Assembly (NCBI RefSeq): GCF_019977275.1
Contig: NZ_AP024650.1
Span: 4,216,001 to 4,280,000, forward strand
Length of the DNA stretch: 64,000 nt
Direction: 5' to 3'
DNA from: Arthrobacter sp. StoSoilB19
GTDB lineage: Bacteria > Actinomycetota > Actinomycetes > Actinomycetales > Micrococcaceae
Part shown: positions 33,723 to 41,982 of the stretch, one piece after another
Position numbering within the stretch: the stretch's first letter is position 1
Layout of the letters: each line of letters starts with the position of its first letter
The notes under the pieces: model-generated
Told to the model about the DNA's origin: nothing
The model's input: the letters and a program-made list of their open reading frames with translations, nothing else
The model's database searches: none
Made by a program: the position numbers and the translations under genes

Positions 33723-34148
33723 ATGGGTTCATTCATCCTCCGGGTCATCGTCAATGCCGCAGCTCTTTGGGTGGCCAGCTGGATCCTGCCGGGCATGGAC
33801 ATCTCCAGCACGGCGGCATCGGATGCCGTGGCCCGCAGCGGTATTTCACAGGACACCGATGCCATCGGGATCGTCCTGGCCTACCTCTTCATCGGCCTCA
33901 TCTTCGGGGTGGTGAACGCCTTCGTGCGGCCGCTGGTCAGACTCCTGGCGCTTCCCATCACCATCCTGACCCTGGGCCTGTTCGCGATCGTCATCAACGC
34001 CGCCATGCTGTACCTGACAGCCTGGATCAGCGGCTACACACCGGTGCACCTCACTATCGATTCCTTCTTCTGGACCGCCGTCCTGGCGGCGATCATCATC
34101 TCCCTGGTCTCACTGGTGGCAGGTTTGCTCCCGGGCGGCAGGCGCTGA
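33723..34148 (+). CDS. Phage holin-like family 4 membrane protein
   Basis: A 141-residue protein with four membrane helices: FILRVIVNAAALWVASWILP, IGIVLAYLFIGLIFGVVNAF, LLALPITILTLGLFAIVINAAML and FWTAVLAAIIISLVSLVAGLLP. The RPLVRLLALPITILTLGLF segment is the signature of the Phage_holin_4_2 / YvlD family, common in bacterial chromosomes and not a sign of a prophage. A helix pair is separated by a polar loop. Function is unknown. ATG 33723 follows CATGGTGCC with no Shine-Dalgarno. Confidence 0.85.
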   Translation: MGSFILRVIVNAAALWVASWILPGMDISSTAASDAVARSGISQDTDAIGIVLAYLFIGLIFGVVNAFVRPLVRLLALPITILTLGLFAIVINAAMLYLTAWISGYTPVHLTIDSFFWTAVLAAIIISLVSLVAGLLPGGRR

Positions 34149-34343
34149 CCCCGGGTCCGGGATCCAGCCTCTAAGTAGGAAGGCGGGCGGAAACAGGTAC
34201 CCGGCAGGTGCCGTTTCGCCACCCAGCTCCCAAAACAGCAGTACCCGCCACCCATGACCCCTGCCGGACGGGCCGCTTAGGCTGCGAACCGGGGCCTCCA
34301 GAGGCCCTGTTGCTGTCAGTTCCGGACCACGGGGGGCCCACGC

Positions 34344-35252
34344 ATGAAGCCCATGAGATTCCTGCTTGCCGCCTGCCTGCTTTTGGCGTGGCAGGCAGGC
34401 CCGGCACAAGCAGACGCCGAAACAGGGCCGGCACCGCGGAGCATGACCGCGCTTGGCAACGACATCTCCTGGCCCCAGTGCGGCGCAGACCTCCCCGCAC
34501 CCCCGGCATTCGCAATCGTGGGCGTCAACGGGGGACGGCCGGACACCGTCAACCCATGCCTGGCTGCCCAACTGGCGTGGGCGGACCAGACGTCGGATGC
34601 CGCCGGGGGAACTCCGGCGGCGGTGTACGTGAACACCGCCGCAACAGGACCGGTGGAGTCGGTGTGGTGGCCTGCGAGCAACAACTACCGTGGCATGGAC
34701 GTCAGCAACCCCTACGGAGTGTGTGACGGCACGGGGGCACCTGCCTGCGCCTACGTGCACGGGTACGCCATGGCCGCCAATGACGTTGCCATCCTGAAGG
34801 ATTCGGGCGCCGGGGAGCTGCGGCGCATGTGGTGGCTGGATGTTGAAACCGGAAACAGCTGGCTGTGGGACAAGACCGCCAATGCTGCGGAGCTGGAGGG
34901 CATGACCGCGTTCCTGGAGGGCACTGGCTTGGACGTGGGGATCTATTCCACCGGTTATCAATTCGGTGAAATTGTGGGGGAAGTGGGCCCCGGCAGCAAC
35001 CTCTACCGGCTGAGGAACTGGCTGGCGGGTGCGGAATCCACGGACTCTGCCCGCGAATACTGCTCGGCTTCCCCCCTGGCGCCGGGCGGGACCGTCACGC
35101 TGACCCAGTTCACCGAAGGCGACCTGGACTACAACTACCGGTGCACAGCCGCCGTGCCGGCGCCGGCCCCGAAGCCCGCCCCGCAGCCGGACCCGCAGGG
35201 AAAGACGCGCACCAAGAGGTTCGCGGAAATGCACGCCGCCCAGATCTCCTGA
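34344..35252 (+). CDS. Secreted glycoside-hydrolase-like protein (GH25/DUF1906-like)
   Basis: A 302-residue exported protein. The signal peptide MKPMRFLLAACLLLAWQAGPAQA is probably cut after Ala23. The mature part starts NDISWPQCG and FAIVGVNGGRPDTVNPCLAAQ, resembling GH25-like or Rv2525c-like TIM-barrel domains, with WWLDVETGNSW (about 165-175) and GIYSTGYQFGEIVG later. D/E in LDVETG are at the usual place for catalytic acids. Ends in a Pro-rich tail. It may act on cell-wall glycans or be a non-catalytic relative. Convergent with the esterase gene, separated by 31 bp. Confidence 0.75.
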   Translation: MKPMRFLLAACLLLAWQAGPAQADAETGPAPRSMTALGNDISWPQCGADLPAPPAFAIVGVNGGRPDTVNPCLAAQLAWADQTSDAAGGTPAAVYVNTAATGPVESVWWPASNNYRGMDVSNPYGVCDGTGAPACAYVHGYAMAANDVAILKDSGAGELRRMWWLDVETGNSWLWDKTANAAELEGMTAFLEGTGLDVGIYSTGYQFGEIVGEVGPGSNLYRLRNWLAGAESTDSAREYCSASPLAPGGTVTLTQFTEGDLDYNYRCTAAVPAPAPKPAPQPDPQGKTRTKRFAEMHAAQIS

Positions 35253-35283
35253 GGCCCTGCCCTGCTTTGGCTGGATGCAAGTT

Positions 35284-36630
35284 TTACCTGGCACCCGGCT
35301 GCGGCCGCCCCGAAAAGGGGTCCCTGCGTTCCCTGGGAAGAGGAGGCGGTGGCGGCTTGGACAGGGAAAACCTGGTGGCAGTGGCAGCACCGCCGGCACC
35401 CAGGACCCCGCCCAGCACCGCCGTGGACTGGGCCAGGGACGGGTCCTTGCTGGCGCCCACCAGGCGGGCTGCCTCCTCATAGCCGGTGAGGCGGTGGCCC
35501 GGCCCCAGTCCGGCGTCTTCTCCCCCGCGCACGTAGAGGTCGTTGTTCACGGTCACCGTGACCTGGTTCCTGGCATCCCGGTTGTCCAGGCCATCGCTGC
35601 CGGGCACCCAGTCCGTGCGGTGTTCCAGGTGAAGAGTGCTGACATCGGGGGGAGGCGTTATGCGCGAAATGGGCGATCCCGCAGTCAGGACGTATTTCAT
35701 GTCGTACTCCTTGAGGAACTCCTTGTCCGCCGCCAGGTTCATGGCATGGATTCCGCCCTGGCTGTACCCCACCGCAACGACGTCCGCTCCCGGCTCGGCG
35801 CCGGCCTCCCGGAGTGCCTGCAGGACTGCGGCATTCACCTGCCGGGAATTGCTGCCCAGGCCGTCGACGATTCCGGCAAGATCGAACGGGTTGGTGCCTT
35901 CGTCTTCGTCATGGACCTGGGTTCCCGGAACCACCACCACGTAGGCCTTTCCGCCTCCGTTGTCCACCTCGATGACTTCGATGTAGCCACTGCCGCGCTC
36001 CTCCACCAGCCTGACCCGTTCAAGCAGCCCGGCGGGGGTGGCGTCGAGGTCGATGGGCACGCGCTCTTCCTGCCTGGCCGTCACCGGGCCCGGACGCAGC
36101 GCGGGGTTGACGCCTTCGACCAGAGACTTGATCAAGGGAAGGGTGGTGACGGCATTGGCCACCAGCATCTCCATGGCATCCCCATTGAGGAATCCCGTCC
36201 GCCAGAAGTCCACATGCTTCCGGAGCTCAACGTCCGGATTCGACAGGCCCAGCATCCACTGCGTGTGGGCAATGGATTCGGCCATCTGGTAATCCCACCT
36301 GCAGCTCCGTACCTGGCCGCTGATCCGCTGGAGCTCCAGCCGGACCCTGAGGACCGCCTCCCTTGACTCCCCCACGGCAATAAGCGCTGCAGTCCCCGTG
36401 GTTCGCGGCTGGTTCTGGTACTCACCAAGCTCCCGCCAGACCGTGAAAAGCTCCGCCTCGATGGCGGCGAGACGGCCAGCGAGTCCATCGAGCTTCGCGG
36501 CCCCCGCATCCAGTTCCTCCAGCTGGACGGTGATTCCACCCACGCCACCGGAAATGGTCAGGATGCCGTCCGGGGGCGGTGGTGAAACGTGGATGGGACC
36601 TCCTGAACCGGAGGGCGTCACATCGGCCAT
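35284..36630 (-). CDS. Alpha-helical N-domain plus serine esterase-like domain, partner of a WXG100-like protein
   Basis: A 448-residue protein of unknown family. Residues about 20-170 are helical with heptad-like patterns and no signal peptide; residues about 205-420 look like an alpha/beta hydrolase: AYVVVVPGTQ (oxyanion region), VVAVGYSQGGIHAMNLA (nucleophile Ser in G-Y-S-Q-G) and YVLTAGSPIS. It starts within the stop of the WXG100-like gene (TGATG), so the two are translated together. WXG-type partners are typical of type VII secretion substrates, so this may be exported. No secretion machinery is seen in the window. Confidence 0.7.
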   Translation of the reverse strand: MADVTPSGSGGPIHVSPPPPDGILTISGGVGGITVQLEELDAGAAKLDGLAGRLAAIEAELFTVWRELGEYQNQPRTTGTAALIAVGESREAVLRVRLELQRISGQVRSCRWDYQMAESIAHTQWMLGLSNPDVELRKHVDFWRTGFLNGDAMEMLVANAVTTLPLIKSLVEGVNPALRPGPVTARQEERVPIDLDATPAGLLERVRLVEERGSGYIEVIEVDNGGGKAYVVVVPGTQVHDEDEGTNPFDLAGIVDGLGSNSRQVNAAVLQALREAGAEPGADVVAVGYSQGGIHAMNLAADKEFLKEYDMKYVLTAGSPISRITPPPDVSTLHLEHRTDWVPGSDGLDNRDARNQVTVTVNNDLYVRGGEDAGLGPGHRLTGYEEAARLVGASKDPSLAQSTAVLGGVLGAGGAATATRFSLSKPPPPPLPRERRDPFSGRPQPGAR

Positions 36631-36932
36631 CAGAACCGGCTGCCCGGCGAGCACTCGGCCGTCAATGCTGCGCTGGCGTGCGCGGCCACCGCGGCAGACG
36701 CCTCCCGCACCCGGTCAAGCGCCCTGCGGACCGCCACCGCCTGCAGGCTGACCGAATCGCGGTATGCCTGCCCGGCAGGTGATTCCCAGTTCGCCAACTG
36801 GATGTCGTGGAATCCTGCGAGCACCTCTTCCGCCGTGTGACAGCACTGCGCCACCCTTCGCCCCAGTTCCTGGACTTCAAGGCTGACGCCCAGCCCGTTG
36901 CCCCATATCCCGTCCGTCAGATCGTTCCCCAT
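36630..36932 (-). CDS. WXG100-like small helical protein
   Basis: A 100-residue protein, the usual length of ESAT-6/WXG100 proteins. The centre reads ANWESPAGQAYRDSV, a W-x-S/G-x-A-G turn between two helices, followed by a helix of V-A-V-R-R-A-L-D-R repeats. No signal peptide. Coupled to the downstream esterase-like gene by TGATG. Proposed as the helical hairpin partner of a type VII substrate; the family assignment rests on size and the W-x-S turn only. Confidence 0.65.
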   Translation of the reverse strand: MGNDLTDGIWGNGLGVSLEVQELGRRVAQCCHTAEEVLAGFHDIQLANWESPAGQAYRDSVSLQAVAVRRALDRVREASAAVAAHASAALTAECSPGSRF

Positions 36933-37099
36933 GCCAGCTTCCCGTCACGGCCTTCCCGGCCAGATGTTTCGCCATCTCCCTGCTGTGTCCAACGCTAGGC
37001 AGGCAGCCCCCGCGGGGTAAGCACCGCCGTCGGCTATGTGGACAAGTAACGTGGCTGCCCGGCTTAAGGCGGTGCCGGACTTCATGAAAGAATCAGCAC

Positions 37100-38542
37100 A
37101 TGCCTGAAACTGCCGCCACAGCTGATACCCGTACGCCCTCAGGACGCCTGGCCCTCGCCGCGTCATCGGAAAAAATCGCGCTCGGACCCCTGGACGGCCG
37201 TTACCAGTCCGCCGTCGCCCCCCTCGTGGACTACCTGTCCGAGGCCGCCCTGAACCGCGACCGGGTGGCTGTGGAAGTTGAATGGCTCATCCACCTGACC
37301 AGCAACAACGTCCTGCCGGGAGCCGGTCCCCTCAGCAAGGAGCAGCAGGACCAGCTCCGCGCCATCGTCACCGAATTCGACGCCGCCTCGGTAGCCGAAC
37401 TCGCAGAGATCGAGGCCGTCACCGTCCATGACGTGAAGGCCGTGGAGTACTACATCGGCCGCCGGCTGCCCGCTATCGGCATCGAAAACCTGACCGCCAT
37501 GGTCCACTTCGGCTGCACTTCCGAGGACATCAACAACCTTTCCTACGCGCTGGGCATCAAGGGCGCCGTGGAGGATGTGTGGCTGCCCGCCGCCCGCGCC
37601 CTGGTGGAACAGATCAGCAGGATGGCGGAAGACAACCGCGCCGTCCCCATGCTGTCCCGGACCCACGGCCAGCCGGCCACGCCCACCACCCTGGGCAAGG
37701 AGCTGGCTGTCATCGCGCACCGCCTGACCCGCCAGCTGGACCGGATCGAAAAGACGCAGTACCTGGGCAAGATCAACGGTGCCACGGGCACCTACGCCGC
37801 GCACGTGGCCTCCGTCCCGGGCGCTGACTGGCAGCAGGTGTCCCAGACCTTCGTGGAGGGGCTGGGCCTGACCTGGAACCCGCTGACCACGCAGATCGAG
37901 AGCCACGACTGGCAGGCAGAGCTCTACGCCGACGTGGCACGCTTCAACCGCATCCTGCACAACGTCTGCACGGATATCTGGAGCTACATCTCCATCGGCT
38001 ACTTCGCCCAGATTCCGGTGGCCGGCGCGACGGGTTCGTCCACCATGCCGCACAAGGTGAACCCCATCCGCTTCGAGAACGCCGAGGCCAACCTGGAGAT
38101 CTCCAACGGCCTGCTGGACACGCTGGGCGCGACGCTGGTCACCTCCCGCTGGCAGCGCGACCTGACCGACTCCTCCAGCCAGCGAAACATCGGCGTGGCG
38201 TTCGGCCATTCCCTTCTCGCCATCTCCAACGTGGCCAAGGGCCTGGAGCGCCTGGACGTTGCCGGGGACGTGCTGGCGGCGGACCTGGACACCAACTGGG
38301 AAGTGCTGGGTGAAGCCATCCAGATGGTCATGCGCGCGGAGGCGATTGCCGGCGTCGAAGGCATGGAGAACCCGTACGAGCGCCTCAAGGACCTCACCCG
38401 CGGCCAGCGCGTCGACGCAGCGCGCATGCGCGAGTTCGTTCAGGGACTGGGCCTTTCCCCAGATGCCGAGGCACGCCTCCTTGCCCTTACCCCGGGCAAG
38501 TACACGGGCATCGCTGACCAGCTGGTGGACCACCTGAAGTAG
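37100..38542 (+). CDS. purB: Adenylosuccinate lyase
   Basis: A 480-residue enzyme of the fumarase/aspartase superfamily. It cleaves SAICAR and adenylosuccinate in purine synthesis. Key segments: GCTSEDINNLSYAL (about 137-150), SRTHGQPATPTTLGKELA with the catalytic His (about 191-208), and the signature SSTMPHKVNPIRFENAEANL (about 312-331). It has the long E. coli-like form and starts at ATG 37100 with no Shine-Dalgarno (AAGAAT 6 nt upstream may be a -10 element). A terminator follows at 38574-38606. Not linked to other pur genes here. Confidence 0.96.
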   Translation: MPETAATADTRTPSGRLALAASSEKIALGPLDGRYQSAVAPLVDYLSEAALNRDRVAVEVEWLIHLTSNNVLPGAGPLSKEQQDQLRAIVTEFDAASVAELAEIEAVTVHDVKAVEYYIGRRLPAIGIENLTAMVHFGCTSEDINNLSYALGIKGAVEDVWLPAARALVEQISRMAEDNRAVPMLSRTHGQPATPTTLGKELAVIAHRLTRQLDRIEKTQYLGKINGATGTYAAHVASVPGADWQQVSQTFVEGLGLTWNPLTTQIESHDWQAELYADVARFNRILHNVCTDIWSYISIGYFAQIPVAGATGSSTMPHKVNPIRFENAEANLEISNGLLDTLGATLVTSRWQRDLTDSSSQRNIGVAFGHSLLAISNVAKGLERLDVAGDVLAADLDTNWEVLGEAIQMVMRAEAIAGVEGMENPYERLKDLTRGQRVDAARMREFVQGLGLSPDAEARLLALTPGKYTGIADQLVDHLK

Positions 38543-38573
38543 GCTCCGCACCAACGCAGAAGATTACGACGGC

Positions 38574-38606
38574 GGCGCCGGGCTCCCCAGGGCCCGGCGC
38601 CTTTCT
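38574..38606 (+). terminator. Terminator after purB
   Basis: GGCGCCGGGC (38574-38583) and GCCCGGCGCC (38592-38601) form a 10-bp GC stem with an 8-nt loop, followed by TTTCT. Confidence 0.75.
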
Positions 38607-38675
38607 GCGACCCCGGCGATGTGACGCCCGTTCCGGCCGTACGCCGGCAGCATTCCGGAGTGCGAAACTGGGATC

Positions 38676-39353
38676 ATGAAGTTGCTCCTGATCCGCCACG
38701 GCGAAACCCCCGGCAACGTGCTGGGCCAGCTTGATACCGACCATCCCGGCCCTGGGCTGACCGAACTGGGCGAGCGCCAGGCGGAGGCCATGGCGCGGGC
38801 CCTGGCCAACGAACGCATCGGGGCCCTCTACGCCTCAACGCTGATCAGGACCCAGATCACCGCCGCCCCGCTGGCGCGGCTGCAGACCCTCGATGTCGAA
38901 GTGCTGGAAGGGCTGCACGAAATCGAGGCCGGATCGCTGGAGAAGCTCACCGACCACGAATCCCACAAGCGCTACATGGGGACGGTCATCTCCTGGGCCG
39001 CCGGGGACCTGGATCTCCGCATGCCGGCGGGTCCGGACGGCCACGCCTTCTTCGAACGGTTTGACGGTGCCATCGCCCGGGTGGTGGAGCGGGCCGAACA
39101 TCACCAGCACGGCACCGTTGCGGTCGTCAGCCATGGTGCAGCCATCCGCACGTGGGCCGGGTTGCGGGCCGACGGCGTTGACCACGAGTTCGCCGCCCGC
39201 CATGTCCTTGCCAATACCGGGATCGTGGCGTTGGAGGGCGACCTGCGTGCCGGCTGGAACCTGATCCATTGGGACGGCAGCCCGGTGGGCGGCCTCGCCC
39301 TGGCGGACCCGACCGCCGAGGACCCGACAGGGCGGGACGCGGGCGCCCCCTAG
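38676..39353 (+). CDS. Histidine phosphatase (phosphoglycerate mutase-like)
   Basis: A 225-residue protein. The phospho-His is His8 in LLIRHGETPGN, and the second catalytic His is in VAVVSHGAAIRTW (about 151-163). The conserved Glu region is GLHEIEAGSLEK. The family includes phosphatases for sugars, cobalamin intermediates and phosphoglycerate mutases; LEKLTDHES and no clear 2,3-BPG loop favour a phosphatase. The ATG has no ribosome-binding site; GAAACT lies 6 nt before. It converges on the kinase gene, and both stop codons are made from one CTAG at 39350-39353. Confidence 0.9.
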   Translation: MKLLLIRHGETPGNVLGQLDTDHPGPGLTELGERQAEAMARALANERIGALYASTLIRTQITAAPLARLQTLDVEVLEGLHEIEAGSLEKLTDHESHKRYMGTVISWAAGDLDLRMPAGPDGHAFFERFDGAIARVVERAEHHQHGTVAVVSHGAAIRTWAGLRADGVDHEFAARHVLANTGIVALEGDLRAGWNLIHWDGSPVGGLALADPTAEDPTGRDAGAP

Positions 39354-40342
39354 ATCTGCTGCCGGTGGCGCCGGGGAGAGAAGATGCGCATTGCCTTGCA
39401 CGGGACGGCACCCGGCTCCACGCGCTGACTTACACGGCTGCGCTGGTCGTCCCCGCCGGGCCGGCTGTCTTGGGCCTGCACCGGGGCCGCGGGGATCAGC
39501 CGTGCTGCCATCCCCGCGGCGCTTGCCGCCGTCGGCCGTTCGACGGGATCCATGGCTGTCAGGGACCGCAGCAGGATGGCCCATTCACCGAGGTGGTCCG
39601 GAACATCCGGTGACCGCAGGGTCCTGGCCACAAGGGATTCGATGGCGGTGCCCGGAAACGCCTTGGAGCCGGTGAGAAGCTCCAGCAGGACCAGGCCCAT
39701 GGCGTACACATCCCAGGAGGGGTCAGCCGTGCCGCCGGAGGCCTGCTCGGGGCTCATGTAATGCACGGTGCCGGAGGAAATTCCGGGCTCGGGAGCCGAC
39801 CCCGCCGCGGCGGCGATTCCAAAATCGATGATCCGGACCGGACTCCTGCGCAGCCCGCTCAGCATCAGGTTGGCAGGCTTGATGTCCCGGTGCACAAGCC
39901 CGCTGGAGTGAAGGTGCGCCAGTGCACGGAAGAAACCCTGTGCCCAGAGTGCAACATCCCCGGGCCCCGGATTCTGCAGCCGGATGGTTTCGGCCAAGCT
40001 CGCGCCCAACGCAAGTTCCTCCACCAGAAAGGGGCGCCCGGAATGGCGCCCGCCGTCGGGCATGACGCCCTGGGCCAGCAGCCGCACGATGGACGGGTGG
40101 TTGAGCCCCGCCAGCACGCTTGCTTCATTGCGGATGCGCTGGTGCTGCTTCCGGCCGTTGACTGCCGCGATCTTGACTGCGGCATCAGGACCGCCCTCCA
40201 GGTCAACCGCACGGAAGACTTCGGCAGCGGACCCGCGGCCCAGGCGTTCCCTGAGCTGGTAGCGCCCGGCAATGAGACCGTCCGGGCCAGGTTTCTGCGG
40301 GCTGAGCGGCAGTACAGGCGCTGCCGTCCCGGCGATGCTCAT
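39350..40342 (-). CDS. Soluble serine/threonine protein kinase
   Basis: A 330-residue Hanks-type kinase. Glycine loop GRGSAAEVF (35-43), Lys57 (AAVKIAA), Glu73, catalytic HRDIKPANLM (Asp153), DFGIA (Asp173) and the activation segment with SSGTVHYMSPEQ are all present, so it should be active. Unlike PknB it has no transmembrane helix or PASTA repeats; the C-terminal 60 residues are basic and disordered. ATG 40342 overlaps the stop of the small upstream protein by 4 nt (ATGA), so they form a unit. The stop is shared with that of the histidine phosphatase on the other strand. Confidence 0.92.
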   Translation of the reverse strand: MSIAGTAAPVLPLSPQKPGPDGLIAGRYQLRERLGRGSAAEVFRAVDLEGGPDAAVKIAAVNGRKQHQRIRNEASVLAGLNHPSIVRLLAQGVMPDGGRHSGRPFLVEELALGASLAETIRLQNPGPGDVALWAQGFFRALAHLHSSGLVHRDIKPANLMLSGLRRSPVRIIDFGIAAAAGSAPEPGISSGTVHYMSPEQASGGTADPSWDVYAMGLVLLELLTGSKAFPGTAIESLVARTLRSPDVPDHLGEWAILLRSLTAMDPVERPTAASAAGMAARLIPAAPVQAQDSRPGGDDQRSRVSQRVEPGAVPCKAMRIFSPRRHRQQI

Positions 40343-40653
40343 GCTGAAAGGGCAGCAGAGGTGTGCGTGGCGCGGACATCGGCCGGCTGCCAGGCATCCA
40401 GCTGGAATCCGCAGGCGCAGCGCCACACGGGCGGAAGCTCCGTACCCCCTGCGTCGGCCGGCGTGAAGGTGTAGCTGGCGCGGTGCCATCCCACAGCCGG
40501 CGTCACGAGCTGCATGGCGGCACCACAGTGGACTGCCGGATCTCCCTGCGGCGCAGTGGTGCCGTCCAAGGTGGATTCCAGCAGGTCGCTTGTCAGGACC
40601 GCCCCGGCCAAGCGGGGTTCAGGCGGTGAAACTTCGGTGAAAGTAACCAACAC
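40339..40653 (-). CDS. Small hypothetical protein co-translated with the kinase
   Basis: No family recognised. From GTG 40653 the protein has 104 residues. A Cys-rich section (AVHCGAAM...WRCACGFQLDAW) could bind a metal. GGAG lies 8 nt before GTG 40653; a TTG at 40689 in the same frame would add 12 residues but has no ribosome-binding site. It overlaps the kinase start by 4 nt, so it may be a partner or regulator of that kinase. Upstream lies a CTAG-rich element (40707-40733). Confidence 0.55.
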   Translation of the reverse strand: MLVTFTEVSPPEPRLAGAVLTSDLLESTLDGTTAPQGDPAVHCGAAMQLVTPAVGWHRASYTFTPADAGGTELPPVWRCACGFQLDAWQPADVRATHTSAALSA

Positions 40654-40706
40654 ACTCACGACTCCGTTGGGAAGCAACTTTGGGAACAATCGTAAGCTTA
40701 CATATA

Positions 40707-40733
40707 ACTAGTTGATCTAGCTAGTCCAGCTAG
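40707..40733. promoter_or_regulatory. CTAG-rich palindromic element between marR and the kinase unit
   Basis: Four CTAG tetranucleotides fall within 26 bp (40708, 40717, 40721, 40730), forming the palindromes AACTAGTT (40707-40714) and CTAGCTAG (40717-40724). CTAG is rare in such GC-rich DNA. The segment TAGTCCAGCTAG resembles TAGACCAGCTGG upstream of the adjacent marR. Confidence 0.45.
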
Positions 40734-41245
40734 TGAATTTTCTGGTCCTTGCCTTCGGGCGCCTGGAGCGCGTCCGTCATCCGCTGGAGGAAATCGACCA
40801 CGACCCGGGCCTCCTCCGCGGTCAGGCCTTCCGCCACCTGCATCATGCGCCGGTGCATGGCGCCGAGCGTCTCGCGGACCTCCTTGTCCGATTCAACGGT
40901 GGGGATGACCACCACGGACCGGCGGTCCGAGGGATGCGCCTCGCGGCGAACGTGGCCGCTGGCCACCAGCCGGTCGATCAGCGAGGTTGTGGAAGCGCTA
41001 GTAATATTGAGGAACTGGCTCAGGTCCTTGGGGACAACCTGCTTGCCTGAGGCCTGCACACGCAGCAGATACCGCAGCGCGAGAATGTCGGTTTCCCCCA
41101 TGCCCATGGAGTCCCTGGTGGTGCGGCGGATTTCGGTTTCGGCCGCGCGGTAGTCGCGGAGCGACTTCAGCACCGCAGCACTGTAGTCCAGCTGCCCGTC
41201 GGGCCCGTACCAGTAGCCGGATCCCTCGTTGCCCATAGAAGCCAT
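40730..41245 (-). CDS. MarR-family regulator
   Basis: A 171-residue winged-helix protein. Residues about 50-115 form the MarR core: ILALRYLLRVQASGKQVVPKDLSQFLNITSASTTSLIDRLVASGHVRREAHPSDRRSVVVIPT, given here as the helix-turn-helix (TSASTTSLIDRLVASG) and the wing with D-R-R. An acidic C-terminal helix completes the dimer. TAAAAT 6 nt before ATG 41245 indicates a leaderless transcript, and ACCAGCTGGT sits inside that promoter, so autoregulation is likely. It may also control the kinase unit, which follows on the same strand. Confidence 0.92.
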   Translation of the reverse strand: MASMGNEGSGYWYGPDGQLDYSAAVLKSLRDYRAAETEIRRTTRDSMGMGETDILALRYLLRVQASGKQVVPKDLSQFLNITSASTTSLIDRLVASGHVRREAHPSDRRSVVVIPTVESDKEVRETLGAMHRRMMQVAEGLTAEEARVVVDFLQRMTDALQAPEGKDQKIH

Positions 41246-41258
41246 GGATTTATTTTAG

Positions 41259-41268
41259 ACCAGCTGGT
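41259..41268. promoter_or_regulatory. MarR operator candidate in its own promoter
   Basis: ACCAGCTGGT is a perfect 10-bp palindrome placed between the -10 hexamer TAAAAT (minus strand, 41252-41257) and an upstream TTGGCA. The surrounding TAGACCAGCTGGTAACTAG shares CCAGCTRG with the element at 40707-40733. Confidence 0.5.
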
Positions 41269-41401
41269 AACTAGGCTGCCAAGTAACCTGCCCAGCCGCG
41301 TCAACATCCGCGTTATCCAGGTGCTTACCGCCAGGAAACACCTGTGTAACTCCCCGCGCCTAGCCTTATCAGGCATACCCCTCCGGCGAATCGAGGCAGA
41401 T

Positions 41402-41905
41402 ATGCAGACCAACCCCAGGCTGAACATCCGGCAGGTCCCCTGGTCCAACCCCGTGGGCGCCGACCTCCGCCGCGCCCAGCAGGCCGAACTTGACGCCCGC
41501 TTTGGCCGGCCTGACCACGAACCCGGCCCGCCGCCGTCGGGCGCCGACTGTGCGGTGTTCCTGGTGGCGTACGACAAGGGTTCGGGGCAGCCTGTGGGCT
41601 GCGGGGGGCTGCGGCTCCTGGACGGATCGACGGCGGAAATCAAGCGCCTCTACGTACTGCCGTACACGCGGGGATCCGGGGTGGCCAGCTCCATCCTGGC
41701 GGCCCTGGAAGCGGAGGCCTTCAGGCAGGGCATTACCCGCATCAAGGCAGAGGCGGGGTCCGCGCAGCCGGACGGCCGGAACTTCTACGAGAATTCAGGA
41801 TTCGAGGCCATCCCGAACTTCGGTCCCTACGTCGGGGTGGAACACTCGTACTGCTACGCCAAGAGCATCAATGCCCGCAGCGCGGCGCAAACCGCCATGG
41901 CCTAG
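41402..41905 (+). CDS. GNAT-family N-acetyltransferase
   Basis: A 167-residue acetyltransferase. The acetyl-CoA motif is LYVLPYTRGSGVASSILAALEAEA (about 82-105) with R-G-x-G-x-A in place; the fold ends in RNFYENSGFEAIPNFGPYVG. AEIKRLYV is the beta4 strand. The substrate is unknown. ATG 41402 has GAGG 8 nt upstream. No operon partners are evident; the thioesterase follows after 77 bp with its own promoter. Confidence 0.88.
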   Translation: MQTNPRLNIRQVPWSNPVGADLRRAQQAELDARFGRPDHEPGPPPSGADCAVFLVAYDKGSGQPVGCGGLRLLDGSTAEIKRLYVLPYTRGSGVASSILAALEAEAFRQGITRIKAEAGSAQPDGRNFYENSGFEAIPNFGPYVGVEHSYCYAKSINARSAAQTAMA

Positions 41906-41982
41906 CAGTGGAGCCCGTGGCACCGGTGCCGGCGCGCCGTCACACTGGAAGGGCGCACCGCCCCTTCGGCTAATCTCAGCCT

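Noticed and set aside
33723..34148. Prophage remnant, because of the holin-like family
   Set aside because: This family is widespread as a chromosomal membrane protein, and no other phage gene is near.
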